Shown: one piece after another, positions 8,803-17,965 of the stretch
Position numbering within the stretch: position 1 is the stretch's first letter
Layout of the letters: every line of letters begins with the position of its first letter
Assembly: GCA_030445805.1 (NCBI GenBank)
Contig: JASUTA010000003.1
Location: forward strand, 1-35,980
From: Clostridiales bacterium
Lineage (GTDB): Bacteria > Bacillota > Clostridia > Peptostreptococcales > Acidaminobacteraceae
Direction: 5' to 3'
DNA length: 35,980 nucleotides
Program-made: the position numbers and the translations under genes
Notes under the pieces: generated by a model
Database searches by the model: none
What the model was told of the DNA's origin: nothing
The model's input: only the letters and a program-made list of their open reading frames with translations

Positions 8803-9840
8803 ATGAAAAGCGTTAAATTATTGGGAGTTTTAATGTTGGTTGCTGCCATGATGCTTTCACTTGCCGCATGTAGTTCAGGCAGTGAGACAACTGCAGCCGC
8901 AACAACTGCTGCTGCCGGAGAAACCACTGCAAGCCAGACAGAAGCAACAACGGCAACGCAAGCACTTGAGGGGCAAGTTATTGTTGACGGTTCCGGTACA
9001 GTGTACCCGCTGATGGCAAACATCGCCGAAGAATATATGGTTAATGAACAACCGGATGTCAGCGTTCAAGTCGGACGTGCAGGTTCAAGTGCCGGATTTA
9101 AGAAATTTATCCCGGGCGAAACAGACCTCTCCGATGCATCCAGAAAAATTAAAGATACTGAAGTGGAAGAACTTGCGGCACAAGGTCTTACAATGGATCA
9201 AGACGTTATGGAAATCAAACTGGCACTTGACGGTTTGACAATCGTAATCAATAAAGACAACGACTGGGCAACTGAAATGACAAAAGAAGAAGTCCTCAGC
9301 ATGTTCGTGTCAGGCGCTTATAAATCAGACGACGTTGTTCTCTGGTCAGACATTCGCCCTGAATGGCCGAGCGAAGAAATTCACTTCTACGGACCGAATG
9401 AAAACCACGGCACCTATGAATTCTTCTATGAAAACCTTCTTGAAGAACAACCGCTGGTCACAACGGCAAATCTTCAACAAGAATACTCAACTTTGGTTGA
9501 CCTCGTTTCAAAAGATAAAAATGCAATCGCTTACTTCGGTTACGGATACTATGCAAGCAATACAGACAAGCTTACAGCAGTAAAAGTTGACTTCGGTAAC
9601 GGACCGGTTGAACCGACACTCGATACCATCGGTGAAGATCTTCCGTATGCACCGTTCACAAGACCGGTATTCACTTACGTAAACTTGCAACATGCGCAAG
9701 AAAAACCGGAAGTCCTGGACTATGCAATGTATGTTGTTTCACCGGACGGCGCACCGAGATTGGCCGGCGAAAACGGATTTGCACCTTACCCGGATGACGT
9801 ATACGCAGCATACTATCAACAACTGGAAGCACTGAAATAA
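8803..9840 (+). CDS. pstS: Phosphate ABC transporter substrate-binding lipoprotein PstS
   Basis: Lipobox SLAACSS; Thr/Ala-rich linker; VDGSGTVYPLMANIAEEY, VGRAGSSAGFKKFIPGETDLSDASR, FYGPNENHGTYEFFYE. Confidence 0.95.
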   Translation: MKSVKLLGVLMLVAAMMLSLAACSSGSETTAAATTAAAGETTASQTEATTATQALEGQVIVDGSGTVYPLMANIAEEYMVNEQPDVSVQVGRAGSSAGFKKFIPGETDLSDASRKIKDTEVEELAAQGLTMDQDVMEIKLALDGLTIVINKDNDWATEMTKEEVLSMFVSGAYKSDDVVLWSDIRPEWPSEEIHFYGPNENHGTYEFFYENLLEEQPLVTTANLQQEYSTLVDLVSKDKNAIAYFGYGYYASNTDKLTAVKVDFGNGPVEPTLDTIGEDLPYAPFTRPVFTYVNLQHAQEKPEVLDYAMYVVSPDGAPRLAGENGFAPYPDDVYAAYYQQLEALK

Positions 9841-9858
9841 TTCACTGACAAATCATTC

Positions 9859-9888
9859 AGATGAGAGACCGCAATCGGTCTCTCATCT
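9859..9888 (+). repeat. Perfect stem-loop in the pstS-pstC intercistronic gap
   Basis: GATGAGAGACCG CAAT CGGTCTCTCATC (12 bp plus a flanking A-T); no U-tract follows. Confidence 0.8.
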
Positions 9889-9915
9889 CAACGTGCATAT
9901 AAGGGGTGAACCATA

Positions 9916-10839
9916 TTGAACAGGTCTACAAATGTCAGAGAGATGATTCAGAAAAATATCAGCAAGAAAAAGCGTACAAGCGATAAGGTCATGCCGATGT
10001 TTTTCTTTATAACAGCTTCAGTTTCCGTGATTACCACAATGGGAATAATCTTCACACTCGTAGCTGATGCTTATAAATTCTTCCTTGAAGTGCCTTTATC
10101 GGAATTCTTCAGCACCAAGTTGTCACCGCTCAGCGCAGATCCGTCTTTCGGTATTTTGCCGCTGATCAACGGGACCTTGTTTACGACGCTGATTGCCATG
10201 CTCGTTGCCGTTCCCATCGGATTGACGGCTGCGATGTACCTCAGCGAGTTCGCTACAGAGCGAACCAGAAGAATTTTAAAGCCGATGATGGAGCTTTTGG
10301 CGGGAATTCCGACAATCGTATACGGATTCTTTGCGTATTCTTTTGTCACACCGATTTTAATGAAAGTCATTCCTTCGCTTGAACCGAAAAATGTATTGAG
10401 TCCCGGAATTGTCATGGGGATTATGATTATTCCAATGGTGGCTTCACTGTCTGAAGATGCGATGAACTCCGTTCCGAGTGCAATGAGGGAAGGGGCCTAC
10501 GGCCTCGGGGCGACAAAACTTGAAGTAACCTTCAAAGTAGTGGTTCCCGCAGCGATATCCGGCATCATGGCCTCCTTTGTACTTGCGATTTCCAGAGCCA
10601 TCGGTGAAACGATGATCGTGGCGATTGCAAGCGGCAGCTCAAAGAATTTTACGTTTGATATTACGCATTCGATGCAAACCATGACTGCTTATATTGTTGA
10701 GTTCACCAGCGGAGATGCGGCAAGCGGAACGACCGGATATTACAGTCTCTATGCCGTCGGACTTCTCCTCTTTGCGTTTACGATGATTATGAACTTGATC
10801 GCACAACATATTTCTCACAAGTATAAGGAGGAGTATTAA
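9916..10839 (+). CDS. pstC: Phosphate ABC transporter permease PstC
   Basis: PstC-type permease (LLAGIPTIVYGFFAYSFVTPIL; REGAYGLGATKLEVTFKVVVPAAISGIMASFVLAISRAIGETMIV); TTG start with upstream ggggtg. Confidence 0.93.
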   Translation: MNRSTNVREMIQKNISKKKRTSDKVMPMFFFITASVSVITTMGIIFTLVADAYKFFLEVPLSEFFSTKLSPLSADPSFGILPLINGTLFTTLIAMLVAVPIGLTAAMYLSEFATERTRRILKPMMELLAGIPTIVYGFFAYSFVTPILMKVIPSLEPKNVLSPGIVMGIMIIPMVASLSEDAMNSVPSAMREGAYGLGATKLEVTFKVVVPAAISGIMASFVLAISRAIGETMIVAIASGSSKNFTFDITHSMQTMTAYIVEFTSGDAASGTTGYYSLYAVGLLLFAFTMIMNLIAQHISHKYKEEY

Positions 10840-10840
10840 A

Positions 10841-11806
10841 ATGCAACAGGCAGAGGTGGATATGCAAACGCGTGATATGAAATCAAAGGAAGACAAATCA
10901 ATGGAAAATAATAAAAAAGGCCACGTTGAAAAGTATGTTCAAATCGATTCAAATCGCACCAAACGAAGAATCCTTCTCAACGTGCTCGCAGAACGCCTTT
11001 TCTCGCTTTCAACTCTATTTGCTCTGATTGTACTCGGTATTTTGCTGTATCGCGTCGGTGAGCAAGGCATCGGTTGGATTAATCTGCATTTCCTTACGGG
11101 AAGGCTTTCGATCAATCCTGACAAAGCCGGCATTTACGGTGCCATTATCGGTACGGTCGGCCTTATGGTGATCGTCATTCCGGTGACGCTCGGACTCGGT
11201 GTTGCGACAGCGATCTATTTGGAAGAGTATGCAACAAAGGGAAAAATTCAAGCGTTTATAAAGGTCAATATTTCCAATCTGGCCAGTGTGCCTTCAGTTA
11301 TTTTCGGACTTTTGGGTTTGACCGTATTCGGACGATTGCTGAACCTAGGTTCAAGCATTTTGGCGGGTGGGTTAACCCTTTCGCTGTTGGTGCTCCCGAT
11401 CGTTGTGGTTTCGAGCCAAGAGGCGATTAAAGCAGTACCGGGCTTTTTAAAAGAAGCTTCTTACGGCATGGGTGCCGACAAATGGACGACCATTCGAAAA
11501 GTGGTGCTTCCGGTGGCGCTTCCGGGTATTTTGACAGGTGCGATTTTGGCCATATCACGGGCCATCGGGGAAACGGCACCGCTCGTCGTCCTTGGAATCC
11601 CGACACTGATCTTGAAAGTACCGACCAGCTTGATGGATGACTTTACGGCGCTTCCGATACAGATTTATTATTGGACGCTGGATACGGTGCTGACGCCTGA
11701 ATATGCCAACTTGGCCGCAGCGACGATTATTGTACTGCTCGTCGTATTGTTCTTACTCAATGCACTGGCGATCTTTATTCGAAATAAATACCAGAGAAGC
11801 TACTAG
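10841..11806 (+). CDS. pstA: Phosphate ABC transporter permease PstA
   Basis: NISNLASVPSVIFGLLGLTVFG; KEASYGMGADKWTTIRKVVLPVALPGILTGAILAISRAIGETAPLVVLG. Confidence 0.93.
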   Translation: MQQAEVDMQTRDMKSKEDKSMENNKKGHVEKYVQIDSNRTKRRILLNVLAERLFSLSTLFALIVLGILLYRVGEQGIGWINLHFLTGRLSINPDKAGIYGAIIGTVGLMVIVIPVTLGLGVATAIYLEEYATKGKIQAFIKVNISNLASVPSVIFGLLGLTVFGRLLNLGSSILAGGLTLSLLVLPIVVVSSQEAIKAVPGFLKEASYGMGADKWTTIRKVVLPVALPGILTGAILAISRAIGETAPLVVLGIPTLILKVPTSLMDDFTALPIQIYYWTLDTVLTPEYANLAAATIIVLLVVLFLLNALAIFIRNKYQRSY

Positions 11807-11843
11807 TAATAAGCGATCTGGTCAATGACGGAGGATATAAATT

Positions 11844-12626
11844 TTGAACGCAGAGAATGAAAATAAATTGAGAGAAATCGTGTACGATGTCAAAGGTCTG
11901 AATCTCTGGTACGGAGAGGATCAAGCGCTTAAAGACATCAATATGAAAATTTATCAAAATGAAGTAACCGCGATTATCGGACCGTCAGGGTGTGGTAAAT
12001 CGACGTTTATTAAAACCCTTAATCGGATGATTGAAAATATTCCGAGTGTCAGAACCAGCGGAGAAATTCTCTATCATGGTGAGAATATTTTTGACAAAGC
12101 GGTTCGCGTTGAAGAACTCAGAACGCGTGTCGGCATGGTGTTTCAAAAACCGAATCCGTTCCCGAAATCCATTTATGAAAATGTCGTCTACGGTCCCAAA
12201 ATTCACGGGATTAAGGACAAGCGTCTTTTGATGGAAATTACGGAAAATAGTTTAAAAAGCGCAGCGCTTTGGGACGAAGTAAAAGACCGTTTGAACGACA
12301 ATGCCTACGGGCTTTCCGGCGGGCAGCAACAAAGGCTTTGCATCGCGAGATGTCTGGCGGTTCAACCGGATGTCATCCTTATGGATGAACCGACTTCCGC
12401 ACTGGACCCGATTGCAACCGCAAAAATTGAAGAGCTGATCGACCGTTTGAAGGCGGATTATTCCATCAGCATCGTAACACACTCTATGCAACAAGCCGGG
12501 CGTATTTCCGATAAAACGGCTTTCTTCTTGATGGGTGAACTGATTGAGTACAGTGATACAGTGACCATCTTCTCGAATCCTTTGGACAAGCGTACGGAAG
12601 ATTACATTACAGGAAGGTTCGGTTGA
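11844..12626 (+). CDS. pstB: Phosphate ABC transporter ATPase PstB
   Basis: Walker [32 protein letters not shown]; signature [36 protein letters not shown] start. Confidence 0.96.
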   Translation: MNAENENKLREIVYDVKGLNLWYGEDQALKDINMKIYQNEVTAIIGPSGCGKSTFIKTLNRMIENIPSVRTSGEILYHGENIFDKAVRVEELRTRVGMVFQKPNPFPKSIYENVVYGPKIHGIKDKRLLMEITENSLKSAALWDEVKDRLNDNAYGLSGGQQQRLCIARCLAVQPDVILMDEPTSALDPIATAKIEELIDRLKADYSISIVTHSMQQAGRISDKTAFFLMGELIEYSDTVTIFSNPLDKRTEDYITGRFG

Positions 12627-12630
12627 TGCC

Positions 12631-13278
12631 ATGAGAGAATCGTTGAATGTAAGATTGGAAGAAATTCATAAAGCAATGTCTGAAATGACGGATCTCGTAG
12701 AAGCCAGCATTGATGTGGCCATGCAAGCGTTTGTGGAGATGAACCTGGACAAAGCGACAAATGTCATTGACGGGGATTTAAGAATCAATGCCTATGAGCA
12801 AAAAATAGAAAACATGTGTGCCGAATTGACGGCGACGCAAAGCCCGGTCGGCGGTGATTTGAGACATGTGATCACCGTATTAAAAGTTGTGACGGACCTC
12901 GAGCGCGTCGGCGATTACAGTTGCAATATCGCTCAGGCGATTTTGGATCTTCATCCGCTTGAACCGAAAAAACACAACAAAGCATTGGTACTCTTGGCAG
13001 ATATGGTCAGAGAAATGCTTATCGGCAGTATGGAAGCCTACTTCAACCAAAATGTGACGCTGGCGTATGAGATTGCCGGTAGGGACGAGGTTGTGGATAC
13101 GCACTATAAAAACCTTTACAAAACGCTGATTCTCCAGTCGGGAGACGAAGAAGAGGCCCTGAATGCGACGATTGGTTTGATCTTGATCGGCAGGTATTTG
13201 GAACGTATTGCCGACCATGCAACCAATATTTGCGAACGCGTGATTTATATGAGAACAGGTAAAACCGTAAAATTTTAA
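12631..13278 (+). CDS. phoU: PhoU, phosphate signalling regulator (first copy)
   Basis: QSPVGGDLRHVITVLKVVTDLERVGDYSCNIAQ and LIGRYLERIADHATNICERVIYMRTG (PhoU E/D metal motifs). Confidence 0.95.
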   Translation: MRESLNVRLEEIHKAMSEMTDLVEASIDVAMQAFVEMNLDKATNVIDGDLRINAYEQKIENMCAELTATQSPVGGDLRHVITVLKVVTDLERVGDYSCNIAQAILDLHPLEPKKHNKALVLLADMVREMLIGSMEAYFNQNVTLAYEIAGRDEVVDTHYKNLYKTLILQSGDEEEALNATIGLILIGRYLERIADHATNICERVIYMRTGKTVKF

Positions 13279-13289
13279 TTGCAGCCTAT

Positions 13290-13318
13290 TTGACCATCAT
13301 TCAGTTAGTGATTATAAT
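13290..13318 (+). promoter_or_regulatory. Promoter immediately upstream of the MCP gene
   Basis: TTGACC (13290-13295), exactly 17 nt, TATAAT (13313-13318). Confidence 0.75.
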
Positions 13319-13337
13319 AAAATGATTGGAGCCACTG

Positions 13338-15431
13338 ATGTTCTCTTTTTCCTTGAAGATCCGAACCAAGCTGATCTTACTTGTTATTGTTACCGGTTTG
13401 ATTCCGGTGTTGGCGTTAAGCTATTTCAGCATTAACCGCTCAGATTCTGAAATCAGAAATGAAGTTTCGGAGAGCAATCAACTTTTTGCGACGGCGACAA
13501 AAGCGCGCATGGAAACGTATTTTCACAGCAGAGAAGGCGAATCGGAACTGCTTGCAGGGTCAAGAATTGTTCGCGACGGATTGGAACAACTGAATACGTT
13601 TTCAGTAAAAGGAGATGCACTGGAGCGCATCGAACGGGATTTTAAGGACTTGCTATCAACGGCGATCGGGAGCTATGGCTACACAGATATTTTTTTGACA
13701 AACCAATATAAGGAAGTGGTTTATTCCGTCAATTACAACAAGTTGGACTTATCTCCGCTGGTTGTTTCGGGTGATTACGTAGAGACGGCTATGACCGGTG
13801 AGCAGAGATGGTCCGATGTTTTCAGAAATGCCTACATCGATGACAACATTATGATCCTGTCAACTCCGGTGTACGCTTATGAAGCACGCGATGGTGCAAC
13901 GCCGATTGGCGCAGTCAATATTGTTCTCAACCAGTCGGCGATTGACGGCATGGTTCTCGACGGCATTCATATGCTTGGAGAAAGTGCCAATGTCTATTTA
14001 GTCAACGGCGAAGGACAGTTGATGACAGATGCGGTCAAACCGCCTTATGATGCGGATGCGGCGCTGAAAGCGGAGGTTGATCCAATCGTGATGGCGCCGA
14101 TTTTGACGCCGCTGGAATCAGGAGACACGTCATTTCTGCAAACCACGCGATCGGAAGATTATGCAGGGGATGCGGTTATCGGGACTTTCTCGGTGGTGCC
14201 TTTCGGAAATGATTTCGCAGGCATGATTATTTCGTTGGATGAATCGGAAGCGCTGGGTGCCCTCTATGGGCTCCGAAAAGCATTGCTTACGATTGCACTG
14301 GGGTTGCTGGCGGCGAGTTTGCTGGCGGCGCTGATCATTGCACATTCCATTCGAAAGCCGATTAAGGAAGCCATGACACTCACGGAATCCATTGCCGCAT
14401 TTGAACTGAACCCGACATTTGACAAACGCATTTTGACTCGCAAGGATGAACTTTCAAAACTTCAGTGCGGTATTTTGAAAATTGTCGAAAATTTAAAGGG
14501 TGTCATTCTTGAAACGGAACAATCCTCTGACGCAGTTCGAACGGCGGCTTTGCGCATGCAGTCCTCTCTGCGGGAATCCATTGAATCCACGCGCGAGATG
14601 ACACATTCCGTCGAAGAAATTGCAAGCGGTGCCGGGGTTCAATCGGAAAATACGCAAAAGAGCTTTGAAAAAATGGCGCATTTAAGCGATGTTTTAAAAC
14701 GAGATTCGGAAAATGTCGAGAACATGCGGCATATGATTTTGGATGTAGAAGGGCTCGTCAAACGCGGACAGGAAGTCATGGACGGATTATCGGCTGTCAA
14801 TAAGGCCTCCCTTGAAGCCAATCAAAATGTGCAGGAGAGCACGAGACGCATGGCGGAAGATGCTTCGAAGATTGAAGTAGCCAGTCACTTGATTATGGAT
14901 ATCGCCGAACAGACCAATTTGCTCTCACTCAATGCATCGATTGAAGCGGCACGAGCCGGAGAAAACGGCAGGGGATTCACGGTGGTTGCCATGGAAATCC
15001 GAAAACTCGCCGAACAATCCAAAACATCGACTGAAACCATCAATGCCATTATAGAAGCCCTCAAACACGACGGAGAAAATGTCGAGGAGACGATGACGCA
15101 ACTGGCAGAAATCGCTCAAGAACAGGCTGAGAGTGTGGAAAACACACAAGTAAAATACAAGGAAATTGTAGCATCGGTTAAGGAAATTGAAAAGCGTGCC
15201 GCTGAACTCGGCACGGCACGTGAAGATATTGATCATACGCGCTTAGAGGTGGAGCATGAGCTCGGGGCGCTTGCGGGCATCGGAGAAGAAAATTCAGCCG
15301 GAGCCGAGGCGGTTGTTGCCGCCGCGCAAGCACAGACCGCCATTGCCGAGGCCATCGATGCAGACAGCATACAATTGAGTCGCCTCGCGGAACAGTTGCA
15401 TGCTTCGGTTGGCATATTTAAGCTAACGTAG
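13338..15431 (+). CDS. Methyl-accepting chemotaxis protein (extracellular Cache-like sensor + MCP signalling domain)
   Basis: TM1, ~280-aa extracellular region ([37 protein letters not shown]), TM2, signalling tip [44 protein letters not shown] at 13327 supports ATG 13338. Confidence 0.92.
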   Translation: MFSFSLKIRTKLILLVIVTGLIPVLALSYFSINRSDSEIRNEVSESNQLFATATKARMETYFHSREGESELLAGSRIVRDGLEQLNTFSVKGDALERIERDFKDLLSTAIGSYGYTDIFLTNQYKEVVYSVNYNKLDLSPLVVSGDYVETAMTGEQRWSDVFRNAYIDDNIMILSTPVYAYEARDGATPIGAVNIVLNQSAIDGMVLDGIHMLGESANVYLVNGEGQLMTDAVKPPYDADAALKAEVDPIVMAPILTPLESGDTSFLQTTRSEDYAGDAVIGTFSVVPFGNDFAGMIISLDESEALGALYGLRKALLTIALGLLAASLLAALIIAHSIRKPIKEAMTLTESIAAFELNPTFDKRILTRKDELSKLQCGILKIVENLKGVILETEQSSDAVRTAALRMQSSLRESIESTREMTHSVEEIASGAGVQSENTQKSFEKMAHLSDVLKRDSENVENMRHMILDVEGLVKRGQEVMDGLSAVNKASLEANQNVQESTRRMAEDASKIEVASHLIMDIAEQTNLLSLNASIEAARAGENGRGFTVVAMEIRKLAEQSKTSTETINAIIEALKHDGENVEETMTQLAEIAQEQAESVENTQVKYKEIVASVKEIEKRAAELGTAREDIDHTRLEVEHELGALAGIGEENSAGAEAVVAAAQAQTAIAEAIDADSIQLSRLAEQLHASVGIFKLT

Positions 15432-15465
15432 GCAGAAAATTAAAGAAAGAGAAAGGGAATTTTAT

Positions 15466-16116
15466 ATGCGCGTTGCTTTAGACAATGACTTAAATGCGAT
15501 TCATGTAGACATTATCAAAATGGGCACGTTGCTGGAACGCACGATTGACGAAACCATTTCCGCACTGGTGTATCACAATGTGGAATTGGCTCAAAGCATT
15601 GTAGACGGAGATGATCGTTTCGACGAGATGGAGACGATTATTGAAAATAAATGTGTTTCTATCATCGCAAGACAGCAACCTGTTGCTTCTGATTTGAGAA
15701 AACTCTTTACGGTTATAAAAATCGTAACGGACTTGGAACGCATCGCGGACCATTGCCAGGATATTTCAAAATTAACGGTTAAAATTGCAGGCAAGGAATA
15801 TGTGAAACCGTTGGTGGATTTGTCCAATATGGCAAAACAGGTCAAGGAAATGGTAAAGATGACGGTTGATTGTTACATCGATCAAGACGTCAGAAAGGGA
15901 CGACTGATTTGTTCAAATGACGACATTGTCGATAAATATCTCGAAATAATTCGCAACGATCTTGAGCGCATTATACTTGAAAAACCAGAATTCGTCGGAC
16001 AATGTGTGGATTTGCTCATGATTGCCAAGTACTTTGAACGCATGGCCGATCATGCGACGAATGTAGCGGAATGGATTATTTTCAGCGTCGAAGGCAAACG
16101 ACACGATGAAGCGTAA
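15466..16116 (+). CDS. phoU: PhoU, phosphate signalling regulator (second copy)
   Basis: QQPVASDLRKLFTVIKIVTDLERIADHCQDISK and LLMIAKYFERMADHATNVAEWIIF. Confidence 0.95.
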   Translation: MRVALDNDLNAIHVDIIKMGTLLERTIDETISALVYHNVELAQSIVDGDDRFDEMETIIENKCVSIIARQQPVASDLRKLFTVIKIVTDLERIADHCQDISKLTVKIAGKEYVKPLVDLSNMAKQVKEMVKMTVDCYIDQDVRKGRLICSNDDIVDKYLEIIRNDLERIILEKPEFVGQCVDLLMIAKYFERMADHATNVAEWIIFSVEGKRHDEA

Positions 16117-16168
16117 GGATGAAGCGCTGACGCCATAAAACGCATGAGACAAATGAATTCTGTTTGAG

Positions 16169-16207
16169 ACTCTGCTCTCCTTATTTAATAAAGAGAGCAG
16201 AGTTTTT
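16169..16207 (+). terminator. Intrinsic terminator after phoU2
   Basis: ACTCTGCTCTC ... GAGAGCAGAGT followed by TTTT. Confidence 0.85.
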
Positions 16208-16269
16208 GTCTTTGGGTACCTGTGATATAATGAAGATAGGACGAAGTTTTATCAAGAAGGGATGCCATC

Positions 16270-17433
16270 ATGGAAAGAGTTTACTTGGACAACAGTGCCA
16301 CGTCTTTTCCGAAGCCGGAGTCTGTTAAACAAGCGGTCATGCGCTATTTTGAGTTTGGCGCCGGGAATCCCGGGAGGACGGCATCGGAAGATGCTTTGGC
16401 AATGGAACGCAGCATTTATAATACGCGTCTGGCATTGGCGAATTTTTTTCATTTTGATGCGCCGGATCACGTCATTTTTACAAAAAACATCACAGAGGCC
16501 ATCAATCTCGTCCTGTTTTCTGTTTTGAAAAACGGAGATCGCGTTATCGTTTCTGAGATAGAACACAACGCTGTTCTGCGACCTCTGGAGGTTTTGAAAG
16601 AAAAACGCGGCATAGAAGTGATTGAAATTCCACTTGATGAAGACGGTGTGCATTTGGATGCCGAACGACTGGATGCGGCTTTAAAAACGAAGCCCAGACT
16701 GATGGCACTCTCTTGCGCTTCCAATGTTTCAGGTGATGTCCTGGCACTTAAAGAAGCCGCAGAGGCAGCGAAGAATCACGGTGTGCCGATTTTGCTCGAT
16801 ACGGCTCAGGCCGCAGGTGTGACGGACATTGATTTTAAAGCACTCGGAGTTGCGTTCTTAGCTTTTACAGGGCACAAATCATTACTCGGCCCTCAGGGGA
16901 TCGGCGGCCTTTTGATCGACCCAAAACGTACGGAAATCCTTGACCCGCTTATTTACGGCGGAACGGGGAGCTACTCTGAATTGCTGACGCAACCGACGAT
17001 CATGCCGGATCGGTTTGAATCCGGAACCGGAAATCTCCTCGGAATTCTCGGACTGGAAGCGTCACTGGGAACTTTGCGTGAAAAGGGGATAGAGACGATT
17101 GCCTCACATGAGCGGCATCTGATTCGCGAACTGGAAAAACCGTTTGAAGACGATCACCGTGTGAAACTGCTCAATCGCGTGCCGGCATCAAAACGCGTCG
17201 GCGTATTGTCTATCGATTTCAAAGAGAGAGACAATGCGGTTGCGGCACATCTTTTGGCAAGGGAATTCGGTATCGTTACACGCGTCGGTTTGCATTGTGC
17301 GCCGGCGGCACATAAGGCTTTTGGCACTTATCCCAAAGGAACTGTGAGATTCAGTGTGTCGCCTTATACCACGATAAAAGAGATAGAATATACGGCTCAA
17401 TCGATTAAGAAGTTGCTGACAAGTGATTTTTAA
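16270..17433 (+). CDS. Class V aminotransferase, cysteine desulfurase family
   Basis: MERVYLDNSATSFPKPESV; GNPGRTASEDALAMER; PLP lysine FTGHKSLLGPQGIGGLLI; RVGLHCAPAAHKAFGTYPKGTVRFSVSPYTT. Confidence 0.87.
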   Translation: MERVYLDNSATSFPKPESVKQAVMRYFEFGAGNPGRTASEDALAMERSIYNTRLALANFFHFDAPDHVIFTKNITEAINLVLFSVLKNGDRVIVSEIEHNAVLRPLEVLKEKRGIEVIEIPLDEDGVHLDAERLDAALKTKPRLMALSCASNVSGDVLALKEAAEAAKNHGVPILLDTAQAAGVTDIDFKALGVAFLAFTGHKSLLGPQGIGGLLIDPKRTEILDPLIYGGTGSYSELLTQPTIMPDRFESGTGNLLGILGLEASLGTLREKGIETIASHERHLIRELEKPFEDDHRVKLLNRVPASKRVGVLSIDFKERDNAVAAHLLAREFGIVTRVGLHCAPAAHKAFGTYPKGTVRFSVSPYTTIKEIEYTAQSIKKLLTSDF

Positions 17434-17489
17434 GTGGGATTGTTGCCGAATGAGGATCAGATTGTGTAAAGGAATGGAGTGATGCGGTC

Positions 17490-17840
17490 ATGGATGATAG
17501 ACGCAAAGAGAGACGGTATGAAAATTTAGGCGTCATTGAGTCCTTTAATTTTCATATGAGCAATCGAACCGTCGAGATTAACGCACCGGTTGAAATTTCC
17601 CTAAAAGATATTTCAATGGGCGGACTCGGCATACGATCAAACAAGGCACTGGAAGTGGGAACGACACTTTCGATTCACCTCCAACTCGACCGAGACAGTA
17701 CCATCGTCATCGGGAAGGTCGTTTGGTGTCGGTATGACGGGAGTTTTTTCAATTGCGGACTCAAATTGATTTATATGCCCGATGAACTCATCGACTTTTT
17801 AGAGGTGGCTTCCGAAGAGGGCAATAAGTATATGAATTAG
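17490..17840 (+). CDS. PilZ domain protein (predicted c-di-GMP binding)
   Basis: Arg motif RRKERRYEN and DISMGGLGI (D/NxSxxG), followed by a short beta-barrel sequence. Confidence 0.82.
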   Translation: MDDRRKERRYENLGVIESFNFHMSNRTVEINAPVEISLKDISMGGLGIRSNKALEVGTTLSIHLQLDRDSTIVIGKVVWCRYDGSFFNCGLKLIYMPDELIDFLEVASEEGNKYMN

Positions 17841-17846
17841 CATTTG

Positions 17847-17891
17847 GCAAGCGCTATGCGGCATTTTTGCCGAACCGGGTAAAGCGCTTGC
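17847..17891 (+). terminator. Possible terminator/hairpin after the PilZ gene
   Basis: GCAAGCGCT ... AGCGCTTGC (9 bp) enclosing GCGGC-attttt-GCCG; weak U-tract. Confidence 0.4.
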
Positions 17892-17965
17892 TTTGGTGTT
17901 TCCATATAAAAAAATTTGGGTATAGAATAAAAAAATTTATATAGCAATAGGACCGAGGAGGAGAC

